Below are positions 27,435-36,738 of a stretch of 64,000 nt of DNA, piece by piece (the stretch's first letter is position 1; the number at the start of each line of letters is the position of its first letter). The position numbers and the translations under genes were made by a program. This DNA comes from Texcoconibacillus texcoconensis. Its GTDB lineage: Bacteria > Bacillota > Bacilli > Bacillales > Salisediminibacteriaceae. Below the pieces are notes generated by a model. It did no database searches and was not told where the DNA came from. It was given only the letters and a program-made list of their open reading frames with translations. The stretch spans positions 1-64,000 of the forward strand of contig NZ_JACHHB010000015.1 of the NCBI RefSeq assembly GCF_014202575.1. The letters are read 5' to 3'.

Positions 27435-27959
27435 TTAAAATAAGTCAATGTTTCCTTTGAATGTTTCTATTTTTTCTTGGTTTATTTCCCAATCACTTTC
27501 AGGAGTCATAAACGAGATGATCCCTGTATAGTCTCCTTCTTGTTTCAGATAAATATCTGTCCGAATCGTTTCTTTACGTTCATTTTTAAAAGCTAAGAAA
27601 TCTTCTTTTTCTTCTTCAATACTGACATTGCCTGCGCCAACTTGTAATTCCTGTTTGATTTCATCAAAGGACTTCTCATTCGGTATGATAGTAACAATCG
27701 CTTTCAAGAGATCCTTTTCAAACGTGACGTTAAACGATTCACCTGTCACTTCTTTATCCAACATCCAGTCAGAGGTTTCGTAGACCTTTATATCCCATTC
27801 TGTATTTTCATATAGGATTTCTTGCGTCGCTAACTCTTGTTCACTACTCTTCGTTTCATTTTCTGCATGCTCACTTTTCGTTACATCATCTTGAGAACAG
27901 CCGTATAAGCCAACAAAAGTAAGTATCAACAAAACCATAAGCAACGACTTGAACCGCAT
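27435..27959 (-). CDS. Lipoprotein, function unknown
   Basis: About 174 residues. The signal peptide ends in a lipobox (FVGLYGC, Cys about 21). After an acidic linker comes a single domain (ILYENTEWDIKVYETSDWML to TGIISFMTPESDWEINQEKI) resembling small lipoproteins that may detect or bind wall material. I could not name the family. The ATG at 27959 is chosen since GAGGTG lies seven bases upstream. It is 42 bases ahead of the repeat-protein gene, same strand, so probably cotranscribed with it. Confidence 0.72.
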   Translation of the reverse strand: MRFKSLLMVLLILTFVGLYGCSQDDVTKSEHAENETKSSEQELATQEILYENTEWDIKVYETSDWMLDKEVTGESFNVTFEKDLLKAIVTIIPNEKSFDEIKQELQVGAGNVSIEEEKEDFLAFKNERKETIRTDIYLKQEGDYTGIISFMTPESDWEINQEKIETFKGNIDLF

Positions 27960-28205
27960 ATCCTTACACCTCACTTACCAATTACAAAATAAGTAAATTC
28001 ATAGATTAAGTAACGAACTAACATCAGTAACCTTTTCTAACCATTAGCGCAACTTTGTCCCCTCTTTCAATCTGCTATGGATTTTTCACTTCACCCATCT
28101 ATACGAAAACAAATCGAATTTTGAGGGGGGTTTTTAAAAATCATAAATATTTTAAAGAAACATTTTAGTAGAACAACAGAAAATGAATGAAAATAATCAA
28201 AACAT

Positions 28206-28263
28206 CAAAAAAGGAGTGAATAGTTTTAGAAAGACGAAAGCCTTCCTGCATACGATTCACTCC
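28206..28263 (-). terminator. Intrinsic terminator overlapping the alkA stop codon
   Basis: GGAGTGAAT and ATTCACTCC pair, enclosing a smaller inner hairpin (AAGACGAAAGCCTT region). TTTTTTG follows on the minus strand. The gene's TGA lies in the first arm. Confidence 0.75.
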
Positions 28264-29141
28264 ACATGAACAGGATTTTCAATACTTTCCCAAATGTAAA
28301 GTGTTGCATAGGTTCGATACGGTGCCCAAGCTTTGCCACGCTCTTCGATCCATTCCATTTTCGGTTTTTCATCGAATTCGAAGAAGTGCTTAAGTCCGTT
28401 TTGAACACCGATATCTTGAACGGGCAAATGATCAAGACGGCCTAGCGCAAACATAAGAAAATTCTCTGCCGTCCAACGCCCAATTCCACGTACTTTCTTT
28501 AACGTCTCCATAACCGTTTCATCATCTTCCTCAGTTAACTTTTCAAGATCTAATTGTCCATCAACAATTTTTCTTGATGTGTCGATGACATATTCTGCTT
28601 TACGATGACTAAATTGTAATTCTGTCAACGCACTGTATGGAAGTTCACTGACAACCTCAGGCTTTGGATAAAACCATACACCCTCTACATGATCTCCAAA
28701 GGTTTTCACAAACCGCTCTGTCAACCGGTAAGCAAACGTCATATTTAATTGTTGATGAATAATCGCCTTCATAAGACTACCATAACGTTGAAAATCAAGG
28801 ATGAGCGGAGTGCCTCGAAATGCAGAAAAGAGGGAAGCAATGTCTTTTTCCGAAAAATGATCATTCATTTTTCGAAAAGGAATGTTCCAGTGGAATACTT
28901 CCTCTATTCGCCGGAGAAGTTTTTGTTCATCGACCATTGAAGTATTAGCTTGTATATGAAACTTCGGGTTCTCTATCGTTCCTAATGCTGTTACATTGGC
29001 CACCACAGGGGTATTTTCAATAAATAAGGGAACTTTAATGGATCGATTGTTAATATCTACATTTTGTATCGGATCGATCGTAAGTCTTTTTAGCCCTTGA
29101 TCAAAATCATAAGGCCCTTTGATTTCCTTTACGATATCCAT
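28257..29141 (-). CDS. DNA-3-methyladenine glycosylase II (AlkA/YfjP-like)
   Basis: 294 residues of the helix-hairpin-helix DNA glycosylase superfamily, removing alkylated bases. The AlkA-type N-terminal domain (KGPYDFDQGLKRL) precedes the HhH motif LKKVRGIGRWTAENFLMF, followed by the catalytic Asp in LPVQDIGVQNGL. AIIHQQLNMTFAYRL matches the family core. TGAGGCG before the ATG at 29141 sets the start. It is the counterpart of B. subtilis yfjP, which lies in the pdaA neighbourhood as here. Confidence 0.9.
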   Translation of the reverse strand: MDIVKEIKGPYDFDQGLKRLTIDPIQNVDINNRSIKVPLFIENTPVVANVTALGTIENPKFHIQANTSMVDEQKLLRRIEEVFHWNIPFRKMNDHFSEKDIASLFSAFRGTPLILDFQRYGSLMKAIIHQQLNMTFAYRLTERFVKTFGDHVEGVWFYPKPEVVSELPYSALTELQFSHRKAEYVIDTSRKIVDGQLDLEKLTEEDDETVMETLKKVRGIGRWTAENFLMFALGRLDHLPVQDIGVQNGLKHFFEFDEKPKMEWIEERGKAWAPYRTYATLYIWESIENPVHVE

Positions 29142-29272
29142 GAAAATTCGCCTCACTTCACTCATATATTCAGACGCATTATAACATGAGACGAACATTT
29201 CCTAAACTTGCCACGCCTTTTCAAAAAAAAGTTTGTTAGAATAATGATGAGCTTAATAAGAGGGAGAGATTT

Positions 29273-29641
29273 ATGTTGTCTATTGCAACCGATATTGCTT
29301 CATTACAAATTATGGCTGATGTTTACAAGAAAAAACAATTCCAAGAAATCGCCGAGACTTCTGTTAACAGCCTCGTTAATCAAGTACCACATATTGATTG
29401 GGCAGGAATTTTTCTTTTCGACCAAGATCAATCTGCAGAATGTATTGCATCTTCAGACGAGGAGAACAACCTCGAATGGACATCAAATGCTGAATTGAAA
29501 TTTACAATTGAAGACGGAACTGAAAACGAAATCGGTGTATTAGTTGTTCGCAGTCGTGAAGCGATTGCCTTTGACGTGACCGACTTCAAAACACTAGAGA
29601 CAATTGCGAAAAGTTTAGGTGAAATTTCACTTAATAACTAA
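29273..29641 (+). CDS. GAF-domain protein
   Basis: A 122-residue single-domain protein. HIDWAGIFLFDQDQSAECIA, LKFTIEDGTENEIGVLVVRS and DVTDFKTLETIAKSLGEIS follow the GAF strand and helix order. It lacks the Cys set of free methionine-R-sulfoxide reductase, so that activity is unlikely. GGGAGAG precedes the ATG. It is divergent from the alkA-like gene; ligand and role are unknown. Confidence 0.7.
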   Translation: MLSIATDIASLQIMADVYKKKQFQEIAETSVNSLVNQVPHIDWAGIFLFDQDQSAECIASSDEENNLEWTSNAELKFTIEDGTENEIGVLVVRSREAIAFDVTDFKTLETIAKSLGEISLNN

Positions 29642-29662
29642 AAATACTTACCTAATACATGA

Positions 29663-29725
29663 AAGGTCTGATCTTAAGTCACCTCTTTTCGTTGACATAA
29701 AGTGGCTTCGACCTGATCAGACCTT
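29663..29725. terminator. Terminator between the GAF gene and pdaA
   Basis: AAGGTCTGATC and GATCAGACCTT are perfect arms around about 41 bases that contain a second small stem (AAGTCACCTCTTTTCG with AAAGTGGCTT). It separates the convergent genes. Confidence 0.6.
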
Positions 29726-29732
29726 ATAGTAA

Positions 29733-30548
29733 TTACCTTCTTTCCTCGTTAGTGACGGGGATTTTTTGTTTTTGTAAAGATAACTCATCTAACGTTTTAA
29801 ACGTATAGCCTTCATCGTGTAAATCATCGATGACTTTAGGTAATGCCTCTGCATTATCTGTAGATACAGAGTGAAGTAAAAGAACGGCACCTGGATGAAC
29901 CCGTTTCATAATGGAATCATAAGCATGTTTCCAACCTTTTTGGCGATCTACGAACCAATCGACATAAGCAAACGACCAAAATACATTTGTATACCCCATT
30001 TCTTGTGTTAATGCTAAAGTTCTCTCACTAAACGTCCCTTGAGGCGGACGTAAGTAATTCATTTCTTCAATTCCTGTTACTTCCTCAAACAGTTTTCGAA
30101 GAGATTCCAATTCCCGCTCAATTCTTTCATCACTGACGTTGACAAGGTTAGGGTGATGATATGAATGGTTTCCTACAATGTGCCCCTCATCAACCATACG
30201 ATGTATTAATTCTTGCTCTTCAGCCAAAAAATGACCTGTTACAAAAAAAGCAGCAGGCACTTCTTTTTCCTTTAATACGTCTAACACATCGGCTGTAACT
30301 CCATTTTCATAACCATTATCAAATGTTAAATAAAGCTCCTTTTCATCTGTATTCCCGATATAAAAACCACCATAATCATGAAGTAACGCTTCATAGTGAG
30401 GCTCTGTCGTTGCTGGTTCATTGTTCTTCGAAGGCTTGAAGTTCCAACGATGAAGTTCATTACTGTATTCACCATGGGCAACGCTGGAATGAAAGAACAT
30501 CAATATGAATACGAAACTACATAGAAAGGCGAATACTTTCCTACTCAT
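29733..30548 (-). CDS. pdaA: Polysaccharide deacetylase PdaA-like (muramic-delta-lactam forming)
   Basis: 271 residues with a Sec signal peptide (cleavage near SSVAHG). The NodB domain has ELYLTFDNGYENG with the Asn variant typical of PdaA. It also has the metal ligands in GNHSYHHPNL, the LRPPQGTFSERTL motif and LLLHSVSTDN. PdaA removes the acetyl group from muramic acid during delta-lactam formation in spore cortex, required for germination. AAAGGGG precedes the ATG. It is near the yfjP-like gene as in B. subtilis. Confidence 0.9.
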   Translation of the reverse strand: MSRKVFAFLCSFVFILMFFHSSVAHGEYSNELHRWNFKPSKNNEPATTEPHYEALLHDYGGFYIGNTDEKELYLTFDNGYENGVTADVLDVLKEKEVPAAFFVTGHFLAEEQELIHRMVDEGHIVGNHSYHHPNLVNVSDERIERELESLRKLFEEVTGIEEMNYLRPPQGTFSERTLALTQEMGYTNVFWSFAYVDWFVDRQKGWKHAYDSIMKRVHPGAVLLLHSVSTDNAEALPKVIDDLHDEGYTFKTLDELSLQKQKIPVTNEERR

Positions 30549-30692
30549 ACCTTTATCGACCCCTTTATTTAAACGGTAATGTTATTGTTTCCTTTTACAT
30601 ATCGTCCATTCATCTTCGAGGTCATTTTTTCAGTCAGGTAGCGGTTTGAGTTTCTTTTCTCCACCGTCTAACTAAAGAGGGGCTTTTTACTT

Positions 30693-31742
30693 TCAAGGTC
30701 CAATGGCGATTTCGGCTGTAATCGTTGTTGAATATGTCCCAGCATAGATGTTCTTTGGTTCTAGCGTTAGGTTCAACGCATCATGCGGAAATGAAACAAG
30801 ATAAGAACCAACTCCTCTGCCGTGATTAGCACTAGCAACTTTGAGGCCTCTAGACGTATCAATTTCCCCACCGCTAACAGACACCCCTTCTATAGAAGCG
30901 TCTGAACTTTGGTTAGATAAGTTTGGTTTCTGTATCTTCAATGAACCTTGAGGCAACTGATGTCCATTTTCATTTGTTAGTGGAGGAGCTTTGATCATGA
31001 CACTCCAGCCATCTTCAATCGATGGGTTTTCGATAGGAATGGCGTTGATATTTGCTTTTATATGTTGAACTTCTCCATTTAAAACGATGCTATTGAATTC
31101 ACCGATTTCCAATTTCCCCATATAAAACGGATGATTTTCTTCTACTTCCTCTGGCAGTGAAAAATCTTCATCCTGATGACCTGGGGGTAACACACCTTCG
31201 TCCTCATGTCCCGGGGGTAATTCATCTTCACCTTCATCTTCATCTTCATGACCTGGAGGTAGTACACCCTCATCGTGATGACCTGGCGGTAACACTTCAT
31301 CACTTTCATGACTTGGGGTCGTTTCCTCATTCAAATGTTCTTGAGAATCGGATTCATTAAGTTGCTCACTGTCGTCACCATCGTCTATATCATCGGTTAC
31401 TGTATCCCAAATATCTTCTAGTAAGCTATTCGCCTCAACATGCTCTGTAGATTGATCTTCTCCGTATTCTTCAGCAAAAGTGGTGCTCGGTGAAAGTGTT
31501 GATCCCAAAATATTCGCAATGAGCAAAGAACCCATCATCACTTTAATCGTATTTCCTCTTAGGTGTGGGAGGTGTTTGCGTACATAATGATAAGCTTTTT
31601 CTTGAATAACGTTGGGCATCCCCTCTCGGTCATCCAAGTATTCATGAGCAAATTCAGTTTGAAATGAGGAAGGATCGATATATAGAATAACGAGTTTCTC
31701 CCCACTATTTGTCCGAATAACTTCATGGTTATAAAAGTCCAT
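30693..31742 (-). CDS. Surface protein with WxL-like C-terminal domain and LPPGH repeats
   Basis: 349 residues. Residues 1-65 (GEKLVILYIDPSSFQTEFAH, YHYVRKHLPHLRGNTIKVMM) precede one hydrophobic segment at about 66-84, a non-classical signal/anchor seen in some Bacillus surface proteins. A very acidic region follows, containing four LPPGH repeats with DE-rich spacers (151-189). The C-terminal about 140 residues are beta-rich and end in NIYAGTYSTTITAEIAIGP, like WxL wall-binding domains but without a clear Trp-x-Leu. GGGGGG precedes the ATG. It is probably attached non-covalently to the wall; no WxL operon partners are nearby. Confidence 0.7.
   Translation of the reverse strand: MDFYNHEVIRTNSGEKLVILYIDPSSFQTEFAHEYLDDREGMPNVIQEKAYHYVRKHLPHLRGNTIKVMMGSLLIANILGSTLSPSTTFAEEYGEDQSTEHVEANSLLEDIWDTVTDDIDDGDDSEQLNESDSQEHLNEETTPSHESDEVLPPGHHDEGVLPPGHEDEDEGEDELPPGHEDEGVLPPGHQDEDFSLPEEVEENHPFYMGKLEIGEFNSIVLNGEVQHIKANINAIPIENPSIEDGWSVMIKAPPLTNENGHQLPQGSLKIQKPNLSNQSSDASIEGVSVSGGEIDTSRGLKVASANHGRGVGSYLVSFPHDALNLTLEPKNIYAGTYSTTITAEIAIGP
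31170..31292 (-). repeat. Imperfect repeats coding LPPGH-(D/E)-rich units
   Basis: Four units LPPGH followed by DEG, DED or DEDEG, with 10-14 residue spacing, within the WxL-like protein. His, Asp and Glu density could bind divalent cations. Confidence 0.8.
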
Positions 31743-31854
31743 CGTATCCCCCCATTTCTCAAACTGCTAATTTGTCCTAATATCCTACAGTCATCATTTA
31801 TCATTCGCAAAAAATATTTATTTTACTTTCCCAAAGTTCAAATTCTCTTTGACA

Positions 31855-31890
31855 CAAAAAAGGCTGGAAGGTTCATTCCCTTCACAGCCT
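31855..31890 (-). terminator. Intrinsic terminator after fumarase
   Basis: AGGCTG-GAAGG and CCTTC-CAGCCT pair, and TTTTTTG follows on the minus strand, 12 bases past the stop. Confidence 0.82.
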
Positions 31891-31901
31891 CCAATTTTTA
31901 A

Positions 31902-33452
31902 TTATGAAAACACACGCTCTTCAAATTGTGATAATTGTTCTTTGGACGTTTGATCAACTTGCTTGTGCAAACTGTTTCCATGTGCATCCATTGTGACAAT
32001 CGCTGCAAAACCATTCACTTTCAAATGCCACATCGCTTCTGGAATACCAAACTCCATCAAGTCGACGCCTTCGACACCTTCGATACAATCCGCATAATAT
32101 TGTGCAGCACCACCGATTGCGTTCAAATATACACCACCGTGTTCTTGCAAGGCTTGTAACGTTTTCTCACCCATGCCACCTTTTCCAATGACAGCACGAA
32201 TACCAAACTTCTTCATAATATCGCCTTGGAACGGTTCTTCACGAATACTCGTCGTCGGACCAGCTGCTTTAACTTGCCAATTTCCATCGCCATCTTTTAA
32301 CATGACAGGTCCGCAGTGATATATGATTTGACCATCCAGGTCAATCGGCGCATCATTTTCCATTAAGTGATGATGGATCGCGTCACGTCCTGTATGAATC
32401 ATACCATTAATGATGACAACATCACCGACTTTTAAAGAACGGATTTGCTCTTCTGTTACAGGTGCTTCAAGTACAACTTCACGACGCTCTTCCTCTTCTT
32501 CCTGTTTCTTTTCGCTTGTTGCGGCAACTTCAGAATCAGTAAATCGAATTTTTTCACCGTCTTGATATAACCAATTCGTCACTTCTCCGCTTTCAGGGTT
32601 GATCTCAACACCTAAACGACGGAACGCCCAGCAATTATAAGCCACCGATACAAAGAAGCTCGCTGGAATACGGTTCATTGCACCAATTTTACAACCGAGT
32701 AATGTCGCTTCACCGCCAAAGCCCATCGTTCCGATTCCTAATGTATTTGCTTTATCCATAATGTAATCTTCTAACTCAGCAAGCTTCTCGTTGTCATTTT
32801 GATCGTCTGAATGACGAAAAAGTTGATCTTTTGCAAGCTGATAGCTTGAAATTCGGTCACCGCCGATTCCAACACCGATGAAGCCTGCGCTACACCCTTG
32901 TCCCTGTGCTTGATAAACAGAATGAAGGATACACTTTCTAATTCCATCTAAATCACGACCGGCTCTTCCTAAACCATCAAGCTCTGTCGGCAAACTGTAC
33001 TGGATGTTTTTATTTTCACATCCTCCACCTTTAATGATTAAGCGGACATCGATATAATCTTCTTCCCATTGGTGAAAGTGGATGATTGGTGTTCCAGGCC
33101 CGATGTTATCACCACTGTTTTCACCTGTTAGTGAGTCAACGGAATTTGGACGTAACTTCCCATCTTTTGTCGCCTGACGAATCGCTTCTTCAATATCTTT
33201 TTCTAACTCAAGCTGATTCGTACCTACCGGGACTTTCACTTCAAACGTTAATAGCCCTGTATCCTGACAGATCGGTAATACGTGTTCATCAGCCATATCG
33301 ATATTTTGAGTAATCGTCGACAACGACAGGGCTGCTCTTGTCCCTTCGTTTTCTGCATGTTTTGCTTTCTTGATCGCTCTGCGCACATCATGGGGTAAAT
33401 TCGTCGACGTTTCAACGATGAGATCGTACATACTTTGTTTAAATGCGTCCAT
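31902..33452 (-). CDS. Fumarate hydratase, class I (iron-sulfur)
   Basis: About 516 residues holding alpha (1 to about 290) and beta parts of class I fumarase in one chain; catalyses fumarate to malate in the TCA cycle. Cluster-linked cysteines occur in LPICQDTGLL, GQGCSAGFIG and ATLLGCKIGA. The beta domain has TGRDAIHHHLME, YHCGPVM and IGKGGMG. The ATG at 33452 follows GGAAGGGG; the in-frame TTG at 33461 is less likely. Bacilli often use class II FumC, so the oxygen-sensitive class I form is notable. Tartrate dehydratase is the main alternative. Confidence 0.9.
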   Translation of the reverse strand: MDAFKQSMYDLIVETSTNLPHDVRRAIKKAKHAENEGTRAALSLSTITQNIDMADEHVLPICQDTGLLTFEVKVPVGTNQLELEKDIEEAIRQATKDGKLRPNSVDSLTGENSGDNIGPGTPIIHFHQWEEDYIDVRLIIKGGGCENKNIQYSLPTELDGLGRAGRDLDGIRKCILHSVYQAQGQGCSAGFIGVGIGGDRISSYQLAKDQLFRHSDDQNDNEKLAELEDYIMDKANTLGIGTMGFGGEATLLGCKIGAMNRIPASFFVSVAYNCWAFRRLGVEINPESGEVTNWLYQDGEKIRFTDSEVAATSEKKQEEEEERREVVLEAPVTEEQIRSLKVGDVVIINGMIHTGRDAIHHHLMENDAPIDLDGQIIYHCGPVMLKDGDGNWQVKAAGPTTSIREEPFQGDIMKKFGIRAVIGKGGMGEKTLQALQEHGGVYLNAIGGAAQYYADCIEGVEGVDLMEFGIPEAMWHLKVNGFAAIVTMDAHGNSLHKQVDQTSKEQLSQFEERVFS

Positions 33453-33544
33453 GGTCAACAACCCCTTCCAAAAAATTCAGATCACGTTTCTATTATACAA
33501 CGAATGGAAGCGCTTTTGTTCAAAAAATTTCGACCTTTCAGATT

Positions 33545-33587
33545 AAAAAAGAAAGACCGCAAAGATTGTTCTCTCACTTTGCGGCCT
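33545..33587 (-). terminator. Intrinsic terminator after the histidine phosphatase gene
   Basis: AGACCGCAAAG and CTTTGCGGCCT pair with a 12-base loop; the minus strand continues CTTTCTTTTTT. Confidence 0.8.
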
Positions 33588-33613
33588 TACAACTCTTGTT
33601 AAGTATGGAATGT

Positions 33614-34252
33614 TTAATACACAACCGTAGAAGATGTAAGGTTCGTCCCTCTCTCTAAATGATCGGTACGGTTAACGAAATGTACAGACGTAAAACCTTC
33701 ATCATTCATTTCGACCTTTGATATTCCTGTATTTCCAATAATGAAAGGTCGCTTTAACTGATGCCACTGCTCGCCTGCAATCAGATAAAGTAGAAAAATA
33801 CTAATAAATCCACCGTGCGAAACGAGTGCTACTGTATCGTCTTTATGTTGTTTGAGAAGAGCATTTAAAACGTTTTGACAACGAAACGTAATATCTTCAA
33901 TTGATTCCGTTCCATCAATGCCCGAGGTTAGTAAAGACCGTACGTGCAAGTCTGGATATTCATCGAGCATTTCTGCTCTCGTTTTCCCTTCTAGAGGGCC
34001 TAACCCCACTTCACGAATTAATTCCCATGCAGATAAACTTGCTTGTTGCTCGTTTTCAACTTCTCGTGCCGTGTGATAAGCCCTCATTAAGTCACTTGCA
34101 TATATCGCGTCTAAGGAAACGTCCTTCATTGCATCAGCAACGAGAGACGCTTGCTGTTCACCTAACTCCGTAAGCGGAAAATCTTGATGGCCTTGAATGA
34201 CACCTTTCACATTGGCCTCAGACTGACCGTGGCGAATAAGGTAAACGAGCAT
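33614..34252 (-). CDS. Histidine phosphatase family protein (phosphoglycerate mutase-like)
   Basis: A 212-residue member of the histidine phosphatase superfamily. The phospho-acceptor is in YLIRHGQSEAN (His8), followed by LTELGEQQA and, later, VSHGGFISIFL with the second catalytic His. Length and sequence fit broad-specificity phosphatases of the PhoE/CobC type rather than glycolytic mutase. It lies three bases downstream of the SE1561-like gene on the same strand, with its own terminator. Confidence 0.88.
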   Translation of the reverse strand: MLVYLIRHGQSEANVKGVIQGHQDFPLTELGEQQASLVADAMKDVSLDAIYASDLMRAYHTAREVENEQQASLSAWELIREVGLGPLEGKTRAEMLDEYPDLHVRSLLTSGIDGTESIEDITFRCQNVLNALLKQHKDDTVALVSHGGFISIFLLYLIAGEQWHQLKRPFIIGNTGISKVEMNDEGFTSVHFVNRTDHLERGTNLTSSTVVY

Positions 34253-34255
34253 CGA

Positions 34256-34447
34256 CTACGCCTCCCCTTGCTGTTGACGCAACTGTTGACACTTTTTCTC
34301 CAAATCATCAAGCATATCAATCAAACGATCAATATCCTCAACCCCTGCTTTTTCAGGGTCCATTTCTTCTAATGTACTCATTAATTGATCCATTCTTTGA
34401 TATAAAACATCCATTTTGGCTTTTCGACCATCTGTAGGTCCTCTCAT
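34256..34447 (-). CDS. SE1561 family small protein
   Basis: A 63-residue helical protein. The stretch STLEEMDPEKAGVEDIDRLI followed by DMLDDLEKK matches the SE1561 family of Firmicutes. Function unknown. It is directly upstream of, and almost abutting, the phosphatase gene, so probably cotranscribed, and divergent from yfkAB. Confidence 0.8.
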   Translation of the reverse strand: MRGPTDGRKAKMDVLYQRMDQLMSTLEEMDPEKAGVEDIDRLIDMLDDLEKKCQQLRQQQGEA

Positions 34448-34562
34448 GGGTGCTCCCCTTTCTCATTTGTGATACGATCATTATTGTACCAAATCTATTT
34501 CAATCATCACAATTGTAAATACAGTTGATAAACAGAATACCCCTTATAGAGGAGTGGTTTTT

Positions 34563-35678
34563 TTGCTTACCCAAGAACCAATGCATCCTAGTAATGACCC
34601 GTGGGAAGCGTACAACGACGTAACCAAGTTTGGTGAGAATAGACTCACAAATGTAGAATTTACAACGACAACACTTTGTAATATGCGCTGTGAACACTGC
34701 GCCGTCGGTTATACATTACAAACAGAAGATCCAGAAGCGCTCCCGATCGAATTATTACTGCAACGCTTAGACGAAGTCGAACATTTACGCGCCCTTAGTA
34801 TCACGGGTGGAGAACCGATGCTTTCTAAAACATCAGTGAACGAATACGTGCTTCCATTATTAAAATACGCAGCTGAACGTGGGGTTCGGACGCAACTGAA
34901 TTCAAATTTAACCCTTCCATTTAAGCGGTACGAACCGATCTTACCATATTTAGATGTATTGCACATTTCTCATAATTACGGTAGCATTGAAGACTTTCAA
35001 GAGATCGGATTTGCGCATATGGAAAACAAACCAAGCATTGAACAACGAAACAAGTTGTACCATCGCATGTTTGAAAACACGCGTCTTATGAATGATGCCG
35101 ACGTGCTTGTTTCTGCGGAAACGATGTTGAACAAACGAACACTTCCGCATATTGCAGCCATTCACGAACAAGTTGTTAAAATGGGTTGCGATCGTCACGA
35201 AATTCACCCAATGTACCCTAGCGATTTTGGAAGCGCACTGGAAGTCGCTTCGCTTGAAAACATTCGAAATGGTATACACCATTTGTTAGACGAACGTGAC
35301 CCTAACGTGTGGATGTTGTTCGGAACGTTGCCATTTTACCCTTGTAATGATAACGAAGAAGACTTAGGCCTGCTCAAGCGGATGTACAACGAACCTAACC
35401 TTTCGATTCGTAATGATCCGGACGGGAATGCACGGCTAAATGTCAACATCTTTAACGGTGAAATCATCGTCAGTGACTTTGCTGATGCACCTGCGCTCGG
35501 GAACGTTCAAACGACTACGTTAAACGAAGCGTATAAACGCTGGCACGAAAGCGATGCTGCAAAACATGTGTCTTGTCATTGCCCAGCTGTAGAGTGCCTC
35601 GGTCCTAACGTATTAGTGAAGCAAGCCTATTATCAGAACGTCGACTTTTTAGCACGAAGCACGAAAATAACGAAATGA
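34563..35678 (+). CDS. yfkAB: YfkAB, radical SAM/CxCxxxxC-motif protein
   Basis: About 371 residues. The radical SAM cluster motif is TTLCNMRCEHCAVG (Cys-x3-Cys-x2-Cys, about residues 38-45), with the SAM-binding ITGGEPML. A second, C-terminal Cys cluster (FYPCND; HVSCHCPAVECLGPN) is the YfkB-type part. Substrate is unknown. The start is probably TTG at 34563, eight bases after AGGAG; the GTG at 34554 overlaps that site. It neighbours yfkD as in B. subtilis. Confidence 0.88.
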   Translation: MLTQEPMHPSNDPWEAYNDVTKFGENRLTNVEFTTTTLCNMRCEHCAVGYTLQTEDPEALPIELLLQRLDEVEHLRALSITGGEPMLSKTSVNEYVLPLLKYAAERGVRTQLNSNLTLPFKRYEPILPYLDVLHISHNYGSIEDFQEIGFAHMENKPSIEQRNKLYHRMFENTRLMNDADVLVSAETMLNKRTLPHIAAIHEQVVKMGCDRHEIHPMYPSDFGSALEVASLENIRNGIHHLLDERDPNVWMLFGTLPFYPCNDNEEDLGLLKRMYNEPNLSIRNDPDGNARLNVNIFNGEIIVSDFADAPALGNVQTTTLNEAYKRWHESDAAKHVSCHCPAVECLGPNVLVKQAYYQNVDFLARSTKITK

Positions 35679-35719
35679 ACGGAAAAAAGTCAGTTGGTTT
35701 CACGCTTTAAAGTGTTGAC

Positions 35720-35752
35720 GGGTAGGTGCTACTTCGGTAGCACCTACCCTTT
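35720..35752 (+). terminator. Terminator after yfkAB with UUCG tetraloop
   Basis: Perfect 13-base arms GGGTAGGTGCTAC and GTAGCACCTACCC close on TTCG, an unusually stable loop, followed by TTTC. Confidence 0.85.
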
Positions 35753-35775
35753 CTCACATTAACGCAAGAAAGTCC

Positions 35776-36582
35776 TCACTTCGGTTCTTTCCCTGAATAA
35801 AAACTAAAGTTTAGATAGTCTCGGAGCGGAATCCATGCACTTGTCCCTTGTTCAGTCACATTCTTCACTTCGATCCAAGACTCATCACCTTTCATACGCA
35901 AATACACTTCTCCGAATGTGACCGTACCTTTTTCATTAACAGCTGGAACATACGCATACAAATAACCAACATTTTTTGCTGGAACATTATATGAACGTTC
36001 CTCTTTCGTTCGATTACCGATAACTGTCGAAAAACTTAATGGTAATTTCGTCTTTTCTTCAGCATCTAATCTCATCATTTTCTTTACTGTATCTGCATTT
36101 TGAATATCTGACGTTAAACCACCAGAAACCTTCTTTTGTTGTTCTTGTTGATATGATAGGTGTTTAGGTTCGTTCTTTCCTCGGTTATCGACGAAGTTTG
36201 TATTCACCTTTTTATAGTCCCAATTGATTGTCGTTTCGTCGGACTGATAAGTTAGTGGCCATTCTCCCAAGTATACTGATGCATTATAACCAACCGCCAG
36301 TTTTGACCCTCTGATTGAAGATTCATTGAACATTTTAATGAGCTCAGGGTTTTCAATCTCAACATCTGTCGTCTCTAACAACTCTGTTGCCAACTCCCCA
36401 GGCTCTAAACGTGGTAAATTTTCAGTTGGATTCGGATACGTATTTGCTTTAGAAATATCGACCGCTGAATCTGGAATTTCATAATTCGAGGATTCCCCTT
36501 CCTCATTTTCCTCTGCATTTACCGATAATGGTGCAATAAAAATGAGTAAAATGAGAACCCATATCCATCTTTTTATATTCAT
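35776..36582 (-). CDS. yfkD: YfkD family exported protein
   Basis: 268 residues with an N-terminal signal/anchor (KRWIWVLILLIFIAPLSVNA) and the YfkD core: IPDSAVDISKANTYPNPTEN, LAVGYNASVYLGEWPLTYQS, NWDYKKVNTNFVDNRG. Function is unknown; secreted or membrane-tethered. The ATG at 36582 follows GGAGG; longer in-frame versions add an unrelated N-terminus. Convergent with yfkAB. Confidence 0.88.
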   Translation of the reverse strand: MNIKRWIWVLILLIFIAPLSVNAEENEEGESSNYEIPDSAVDISKANTYPNPTENLPRLEPGELATELLETTDVEIENPELIKMFNESSIRGSKLAVGYNASVYLGEWPLTYQSDETTINWDYKKVNTNFVDNRGKNEPKHLSYQQEQQKKVSGGLTSDIQNADTVKKMMRLDAEEKTKLPLSFSTVIGNRTKEERSYNVPAKNVGYLYAYVPAVNEKGTVTFGEVYLRMKGDESWIEVKNVTEQGTSAWIPLRDYLNFSFYSGKEPK

Positions 36583-36738
36583 GCCTTTGCCTCCTATAAA
36601 AAAGTCTGTATCTGTTAGTATTTCAAAGCAAAGGGCATCTATCCAATACACTTAAAAACAAGATTTGGCATTTCGGAGAATTTATGACTTCACTTGTTTC
36701 TGTTGCAAACTGACTACCTGTATTGTTATGATCAATAT

